Assembly (NCBI RefSeq): GCF_001540865.1
Contig: NC_033631.1
Location: forward strand, 7,667,050-7,731,049
Origin: Ananas comosus
Lineage: Eukaryota > Streptophyta > Magnoliopsida > Poales > Bromeliaceae
Direction: 5' to 3'
Length of the DNA: 64,000 bases
The notes beneath the pieces are model-generated. The model saw only the letters and a list, made by a program, of their open reading frames with translations. It was not told the DNA's origin and made no database searches. Below, in pieces: positions 58,165 through 64,000 of this stretch. How positions within the stretch are numbered: position 1 is the stretch's first letter; each line of letters begins with the position of its first letter. The translations under genes were made by a program, and so were the position numbers.

Positions 58165-59262
58165 GCAAGGACAAAGCTGTAAGGGTAAATAGTCATTTTA
58201 CACACCAATTGTTAAAAAACTAACTGTGAATCACACAGCAGGAACATATATGAATGAAGCAAAACTTTTGGAGGGATATAATTGCAAATCAAAAAATTTT
58301 CGATTTTCGAAGGGATAAATCTGATAACGTAAATTTTGTAGAGATATATTTCCTATTTAATATCTTTGCAGGAACTTGTATTAAATTAACCCTATAATAT
58401 AAGTCTACATTAATAAACGTATTATAGTAAATATATTAATATGCCTCAGTTATTTCCATATTGAACTAAACACAATAATTATATAACACAGATATTCTAA
58501 GGTACGAACTAAACAAAAGTATTCCTACAACATTAGAATTCAATTATAGGATAATAATTCTTGAGAAATTAATTCTTTAATATGCGAACAGATGATGTGG
58601 TAGCTAAATCAACTTCTATCTCGCCATTTGTTAAAAAAATTGCATGGAGTTTAGTACGTAGAAATCGAAGATAAGTGCCTTGCTTGAAACAGATTGAAGT
58701 TTAATGGTGGAAAATTACTCAAAAAAATCCCTAGCACAGAGAATCACAATGAACACTACACTAAACCAACATTCCTAAAATTTCTAGATTATAGAGGAAA
58801 AAAAAATAACACTTACTTCGCTGCAGGAGCAGCTCCACCTGAAGCAACCTGCTCCTTCTGCTCCTTCGTCTCCTGCGACGCCGAATTCCCCAGCCCCGCG
58901 ACCCTCCCACCGCCGAGCTCTCCTCTCCCCAACCCCACCTCGGATCGCCCACTCCCGGGGAAACCCCAGTTCCCGGATCCATCAACGGAGTCGGAGAACC
59001 CCCTCTTCCCCCCGGAGACCGAGCTCTTCGGAAACCCTAGGGCGAGCCCGACCCGGCTCGGCGACTCCGAGCCGGGGAGCCCGAGCCGGAGCTCCGTCCC
59101 CTTGAGGTCGTGGGCCTCGGCCGAGATGGTGGAGGAGGAGGAGGAGGACAACGACGACGACGACGACGACGACGACGAAGAGAGCTTGGAGGCGCCGTCC
59201 ATGGCGGAGCCCCCGGCGAGGCCGATGTAGTCGTGCTCCTCTAATGGCGAAGCCATCGCCAA
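51901..59262 (-). CDS. Aux/IAA auxin-response repressor
   Basis: Five exons on the - strand: 59262-58817, 56596-56367, 53578-53464, 52288-52227, 51935-51901, all GT...AG and in frame, 295 residues. Domain I is TELRLGLPG (56-64), the LxLxL EAR motif that recruits TOPLESS. KR at 86-87 is the usual rate motif. Domain II, VGWPPIR (153-159), is the full degron bound by TIR1/AFB with auxin. The PB1 domain (III/IV) has [19 protein letters not shown] (invariant Lys near 200) and [16 protein letters not shown]. The tail [11 protein letters not shown] is a short basic end. A long serine run (28-44) precedes domain I. It would act in the nucleus, binding ARF factors and being degraded on auxin. Everything needed is present. 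An alternative exon 3 acceptor 21 nt upstream would add seven residues in frame. Confidence 0.95.
53634..55556 (-). mobile_element. Small LTR retroelement in Aux/IAA intron 2
   Basis: Two direct repeats, 53634-53990 and 55201-55556 (about 357 bp), are both read on the - strand from TGATCATGAATC to CCAAAC..TCA. The right copy is the 5' LTR. A TATA-like CTATAAATAC (about 55363-55373, - strand) lies in it, and immediately after it comes ATTGGTATCAAAGC, a tRNA-Met-type primer site (55200-55187). The internal 1.2 kb has no gag/pol, so this is a non-autonomous copy. GAAAA lies at 53629-53633 and again at 55562-55566, but five bases beyond the TG end, so the target duplication is not certain. LTRs have clearly diverged. 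Confidence 0.8.
54234..54420 (-). repeat. tRNA-Met-derived SINE-like sequence with 36-bp repeats
   Basis: On the - strand, TGGTACTGGAGCAG (A-box-like) and GGTCCTGAGTTCGAGTCC (B-box-like) resemble the initiator-tRNA head of plant SINEs. The 36-bp segments 54312-54347 and 54355-54390 (TGCTCCAGTACC...ACAACCA) are identical. A diverged copy of the flank AACAACCATCGTTCTCCAAAAG is at 54137. It lies inside the LTR element. Confidence 0.55.
57727..57960. repeat. Retroelement-like leader fragment in Aux/IAA intron 1
   Basis: The block TTTACGTGGAAAACCC..GCAGGGAAAAACCACGGGC resembles leader regions common in plant LTR elements. No second copy or terminus is in the window. A (TA)n tract and (GA)n (58129-58158) follow. 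Confidence 0.4.
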
Positions 59263-59450
59263 ATGGGGAGAGAAAGAAGAAGACGAAGAAGGAGAGGAGG
59301 AGAGAGAGAGAGAGAGATGTAAGAGAGAGACAATGGAGGGGTTGTTGGAGGAGATATTATTATTATTATTATTATTTAAGTTTATTTAATTATAATTATT
59401 GGATTAAATATTATTCTATTTTATTAATTATTAATTAATATTAGTTTTGG
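59263..59450 (-). promoter_or_regulatory. 5' leader and proximal promoter of the Aux/IAA gene
   Basis: The - strand leader is CT-rich: (GA)n on + at 59310-59330 and (ATT)n at 59356-59379. TGTCTC (- strand, 59332-59327), the core auxin-response element, lies 65 bp upstream of the ATG, though it is inside the CT tract and could be chance. An AT-rich candidate TATA region lies at about 59385-59395 (AATTAAATAAAC on -). Confidence 0.4.
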
Positions 59451-61334
59451 AATTGTTTAATCGCGATGGGGGAAAAGCGTTGCCTTTTTGGTGGCAGACC
59501 TGCCGACAAAGTACTGAAAGTTCCCCGACAGCGCTTGCAGTCCCTTCGGCACATTCAGCGTATTTTCAACCTTTTTCTTGTTTCGTGGCGAATTTGGGGT
59601 GGGTGTTAGCTTTATTTTTGTTTGGCCTTTTCGTATATAAAAAAATATTTTATCTTACTTTTGCTTTTTCTTTTCTTTTCATTTCTTTTATTTTTTGGTT
59701 CACTTTTACTCTGTTGTTATTTTATCTTTTTATTTGGTCTTTTTTTATAAAAAAAAATCTACTAATTTTACCATTTTGCAAAATAAATTATTTTTCCATC
59801 TTTGTATATTAAATTTGAATTTTTTTTTAAATGACGAAACTATCTCTGCCGCGTCTCGAGTTCAAGCAAAAGCACTTTTTATAGCGTGCCCAAATCTGCC
59901 ATATGCATAAGGCTCTCTCTCACATATACAAAATGGCAATCGTCATCAACCGACTTATAAATATATAAACGAGTAAATTCATGCGAGTTGGAATATCAAA
60001 TAGTAACAAAATATAAAAATACTATTGTATTACAACCATACATCCAAATGAACTATTACAAGCTTAATTCAAGTATTATAATTTTTTTCAAGATGTCAAG
60101 ATTTTACGTAAGGTTCCACCACTAAACACACCAAAAGAGAAGAGTGCAAAACTAGCTACTGCGCGAACCTCCTTGTCTCGATCACTCGCAGAGGACGATA
60201 GAAACTCTAATAAATAAAAAAAACACACAAGATGATATTGGTACTTGATACGATCACCGTAAAGAGCGTTCTACCTACTAGATCTATTATAGTGAGCTTT
60301 TTTTGCAAATAGCTCCCTGATAAAATTTTATTTTAAAATTGGCCCTATCAATATAATGAAACTTGTGCCTTGTATAGTGGAACGTCGAACAATTGCACAC
60401 GAACCCACGTAGGCACTAGACAGCTAGTGCGAGGCAAATAATTGTATCCTTGCTAGACTATATCTCCAGAGGACAACATGTGTGAAGAGTGACCTCATGA
60501 ACTAAGATGTTTGTTAAGCTCATTTTATCTTTTGCAATCTATAAACTATATTCATATTCATTATATCACTATTGGACACATAGTTGCGAGAACTGCATTA
60601 AGTATATTAGCTAAACCTGTAAAAATAATTGCGCATTCAAATTTTAAAGTTAAAATATTATTAACTGACTTAAAAGAAATAAATATAAATTGAAAGGCTA
60701 AATAGTTAAATAATAATTGTAAAAAATTAAATAGCTAACTCAAAATATTTTATGATTCAGATAAGTTTGTATGCTGGTACCAAAATAATATAATAGAAAT
60801 AGAAATTAAAGTTTGGTGGCTTACTTGAAAATTTACTATTAACTCAATGAGTCATAATTACTTAGAGCAACAATTTCAAACATGAACAACTCTAACCGCG
60901 TGTTTGGGCTACTAAGCCTACAAAAATTTTTAAATATAAAAATAGGTATTCAAAATTTTTATTTATAAAAGTAGATTTGATAAAAACAGTAAATTATTTA
61001 CTGCTTTCTAAAAAGGGTAAATCATTCACTACTTTTACTCTAATACTTTATATGTTTTCTACATTCAAACTTCAAAAGATATATGTTATTAAATATTAAA
61101 AATAATTTTAATACTTTGAAGAAAGCGGTGAATGATTTACCATATTCAGAAAGCGCTAATTCATCACTATATAGACCTAATTTTTTAAAAAAAAAATCAA
61201 AAAAATATTTTTATAATTATAGTATTTTTTAAGTCTATTTATGAAAATAAAAAAAAAAAATTAACTCCAACACCCTACCCAGCTAAATGGTCCCCACCTG
61301 ACATCGTGAAGAACAAAGAGAGAAAAAAAGGTAC
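59451..61334. other. Upstream intergenic DNA, no gene seen
   Basis: The first ~150 bases are moderately GC-rich (distal promoter of the Aux/IAA gene). The rest is A/T-rich with hydrophobic low-complexity frames (59447-59910) of no known family. Confidence 0.4.
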
Positions 61335-61703
61335 TTAAAAATGTGCAGAGTTTACCTTAACTATTATCTATTATGAATTTTATTTTTGTTATCTAATTTC
61401 AAAAAAAAAATTATTGTCTAATCTCTTAATTTATTTGATTTAAGTCAACTAATAACTCTTTAGCTTTAAAATTTAAATATGTTCTTTATCTTTATAAATT
61501 TAATTAGTATATTTTATATAATTAATTAACTATAAATTTTTAAAATAGGTAATTAGTTTATATTTTGTATGGAAAAAATATAAAATAATTTAAATCAGAT
61601 AAATTAAAAGATTGAATACGAAAATCAAAATTATGAAAGGTTTTGATGATCAAACCAGAATAATTTATAATTTTAATAAATTTTACACGTTTTTACTTAA
61701 AAA
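61335..61703. mobile_element. Diverged palindromic MITE, relative of 35284-35650
   Basis: Left CTTAAAAATGTGCAGAGTTTA and (reverse of right) TTAAGTAAAAACGTGTAAAAT. The interior order (TTTGATTTAAGTCAACTAATAA, TTTAAATATGTTCTTTATCTTTA) parallels the better-preserved copy. No duplication was found. Confidence 0.5.
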
Positions 61704-62108
61704 AGGTATTCCGCCCTTCCTAGAAGGCTAATATAAAAAATATTCTTTTAACATTCTAAGCTCTTTCAAATTAACAATCATTATCTTCATAAAATTACTA
61801 TTTTATCCTTTTAAATATACTCTTCTACCGCTACAAACTTTTCTTATTTACTCTCAAGTTATGGTTAGAAAAAGTATTTTGATTTTTTATCCTTTTAAAT
61901 ATATCTTTCTATTGTCACCTTTTTTTATTTTTTTTTAAGTTAGGAATAAATTAAAGAGGTATTTTAATTTTGTTTTTTACTTTGATATAAATTTAACTCA
62001 ACTTTAATTGGAGATGAGGATACTAACAGTAAAAATATTTTTGAACAAAGAAAAGAAATATTGAAAAGGCATGTGTGAAATAAAAAAAATAAAAATCTAT
62101 AAAATATT

Positions 62109-63094
62109 AGGGAAACTTCAAAAAAAACCCCCTGTGGTTTCACTTTTCTTCACTTTAGTACCCTATGGTTTAAAGTGTATCAAGTTAGTACCCTTTGGTT
62201 TCACACTTTCTCACTTTAGTACCCTGTGGTTTAAAGTGTATCAAGTTAGTATTCTGTGGTTTTATTTTTGTATCAAGTTAGTACCCTGTGGTTAGGGGTG
62301 GCAATCCAGCTCGCTATTCGCGAGCCAACTCGTGTTCAGCTCGAAATGAGCTCGAGATCGAATTGCTCGTTTAGTAAACGAGCCGAACATGAGCTGAATT
62401 TTTCGGCTCGTTTAATAAATGAGCCGAACACGAGTTAGGGTCAGCTTGCTCGTGTTCGGCTCGATAACAGCTCGAATACATATATTTTATATTTATATAA
62501 TTTATTTAATTTATATTATTATATATAAATAAATAATTATATATAATATATATTTTTATTATTTAATTTTTAGCAAAGTAAAAATATAATGCGAGCTTAA
62601 TTATAAAAAGACTCATTTATATGTAAAATTTCAACTATTAAGGTCAAAGTCTAATAAATAAGATTTTATAAATTTATTTTTATATATATTCAATATAATC
62701 TTTTTAATATTATTCGTTGGCAGCTCGTGAGCCAGCTCGTGTCCGCTACACGAGCTGAATTTTTCGGCTCGATACTTTAACGAGCCAGCACGTGTTTGGC
62801 TCGTTTATTAAACGAGCCGAACACGAGGCGGCCCTAGCTCGTCGTGTGCGGATCGTTTACATCCCTGCCTGTGGTTTTATTTCTATTTCAAGTTAGTATC
62901 CTATAGTTTTTAAACCATAGGGTACTAAAGTGAGAAAGTGCGAAACCACAGTATACTAACTTAATACACTTTAAACCACAAGGTACTAAAGTGAAAAAGT
63001 ACAAAACCACTGAATACTAACTTGATACACTTTAAACCACAGAATACTAAAGTGAAAAAAGTGAAACCACAAGGGGGGTATTTGAACTTTTTCC
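62109..63094. mobile_element. Palindromic Mutator-type MITE with TAAAATATT duplication
   Basis: Left AGGGAAACTTCAAA, right (reverse) GGAAAAAGTTCAAATACC. A perfect 9-bp duplication TAAAATATT flanks it (62100-62108 and 63095-63103). The arms are made of tandem CTGTGGTTTAAAGTGTATCA / TTAGTACC blocks facing each other (62138-62290 and 62870-63070). A hAT element (62293-62867) is inserted in the left arm. Sister at 46911-47277. Confidence 0.83.
62293..62867. mobile_element. hAT-type element nested in the MITE, CCTGTGGT duplication
   Basis: Left TAGGGGTGGCAATCCAGCTC, right GATCGTTTACATCCCTG (last base changed from A). An 8-bp duplication CCTGTGGT lies at 62285-62292 and 62868-62875. The surrounding MITE repeats this word, so part of the match could be pre-existing. 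It has GAGCCGAACACGAG-rich subterminal repeats and is the same family as 23276-24157. It is 575 bp. Confidence 0.85.
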
Positions 63095-63215
63095 TAAAAT
63101 ATTTGAGAGATTTTAAGGAATATATAAATAGCCATTTCCCGTATAGTCTTCCAAGAGCACATATATTGGACTAATCAATACTAGCACTAGTATATATATG
63201 GTTATTATTTTAGTA

Positions 63216-63455
63216 TAGAGCTACTATACTATCGAAAGCTTAGAGCACCTGATGCTTTTAACCTTTTGACCATTGGATCAAAAATTATACGATTAGGATG
63301 ATTGCGATCTCCCTGGTTAAGTAGTACCCTTCAGTTGGGTGGTCCCCACAGGTTAATAATATTAATTTAAAAATTAAAAATAATTAAAGAGGTTGATTTA
63401 AGCGCCAAAAAATTAAAACTAGATTCTCTATACTTCCGATAGCATAGTAGCTCTA
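63216..63455. mobile_element. MITE, TAGAGCTACTATACTATCG ends
   Basis: Left TAGAGCTACTATACTATCG, right (reverse) TAGAGCTACTATGCTATCG. It is 240 bp. The middle shares CCTTTGACCATTGGATCAA and GGTTGGGTGGTCCCCA-type words with 43430-43676. Confidence 0.78.
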
Positions 63456-63514
63456 CTTATTATTTTAGGCGGCAAAAAATAAAAGTTTTATGGACACAAT
63501 GTCCAAAAATTTTC

Positions 63515-63935
63515 TTTTTGACGATTGCCTGGATGGGCGCCGCGTGGCACCCGAGCTACGCGGGCCACCCTTCCCGCTGCTCTGCCTCTTGTGAGAGTAG
63601 CGGGTTTTTTTCGGTGCACTCAGTGCACCATTTTTTACTTTAAAATTTAAATTTAAATTTTATTTTATCTTAATATGATATGATAGATATATATTTTATG
63701 ATATTTAAAAAATACATGCAAAAGAATTTAAAAAATCAAATTTAAAACAAAACTAGTGCACCGGGCGCACCGAAAAAAAATCCAAGTGCTCTCCCAACAG
63801 GGAGAGCAACGGGACCGATGGGTCCGCGTGGCTTGCGTGCCACATGGCGTCCATCCGGGAGTAGCCCCAAACAAACTTGTTTGGGGCCCCAAACTTGTTT
63901 GGGGCTACTCCCCAAACAAACTTGTTTGAGTCCCC
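63515..63935. repeat. GC-rich inverted-repeat element with CAAACTTGTTTG palindromes
   Basis: Left arm (GGATGGGCGCCGCGTGGCAC, then GAGAGTAGCGGG, TTTTTTTCGGTGCAC) is mirrored on the right (GTGCACCGGGCGCACCGAAAAAAA, GGGAGAGCAACGGG, CGTGCCACATGGCGTCCATCC in parts). To the right, at 63867-63930, CCCCAAAC-AACTTGTTTGG words repeat three times. Outer limits are uncertain. Confidence 0.65.
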
Positions 63936-64000
63936 ATATAATTTTTGTCCTATTTGGTACGAGTTTCAAACATAAATAACAAATATATTTAATGAAGTAG

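Noticed and set aside
58694..59230. 178-codon + strand frame
   Set aside because: Antisense shadow of Aux/IAA exon 1; its acidic run is the complement of the serine run.
59327..59332. TGTCTC auxin-response element as a firm call
   Set aside because: Present upstream of the Aux/IAA gene, but it lies at the edge of a CT microsatellite where the hexamer arises easily; kept only as a remark.

Overview
The window is nuclear DNA from a flowering plant, most likely a non-grass or basal commelinid monocot. The first exons of two genes are very GC-rich with a steep 5'-to-3' fall in GC, which is typical of commelinids, while the intergenic DNA is AT-rich and full of small MITEs. The repeat families bring pineapple to mind, but no sequence here proves a species. 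Three intact-looking protein genes, one gene fragment and a dense layer of nested transposable elements are visible.

Left third (1-24 kb): no host gene is recognised. An old LTR (E0, about 1.1-3.07 kb) is interrupted by a solo LTR (E5, 3068-10289), which is itself interrupted by two younger solo LTRs of the same family, E1 (3152-5607, + strand) and E2 (6582-8891, - strand). A Cassandra-type TRIM carrying 5S-like LTRs (10336-10878) follows. A decayed Ty1/copia element lies at 12352-17177. hAT-type non-autonomous elements with 8-bp target duplications lie at 21159-22725 and 23276-24157; the second contains a 788-base assembly gap.

Middle (25-43 kb): a four-exon gene for an uncharacterised type II membrane protein (27259-30465, +) starts about 175 bp after a large hAT-like element. 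A first-exon-only transketolase fragment (32524-32959, +) is a pseudogene. Another solo LTR (E4, 33631-35233) separates it from a complete three-exon L-gulonolactone oxidase gene (37294-42867, -) for ascorbate biosynthesis, whose 3.7-kb first intron hosts MITEs.

Right third (43-64 kb): a thick cluster of TA-targeted inverted-repeat MITEs (43.4-49.2 kb), 9-bp-TSD Mutator-type MITEs, two more hAT-type elements, then a complete five-exon Aux/IAA repressor gene (51901-59262, -) with an LTR element inserted 55 bp upstream of the exon 3 acceptor. The end of the window is again repeat-rich. The host genes are not an operon and share no pathway.

The most unusual signal is in the solo-LTR family. Just upstream of the TATA-like box, three sister LTRs carry arrays of paired 12-mer words. 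The two words of a pair agree with each other, and the word differs between sister LTRs. A fourth sister (E4) lacks the array, and the older E0 has a different word array in the same place. Exon borders, target-site duplications and pair spacings below were read by eye from the sequence; no alignment or database search was run.
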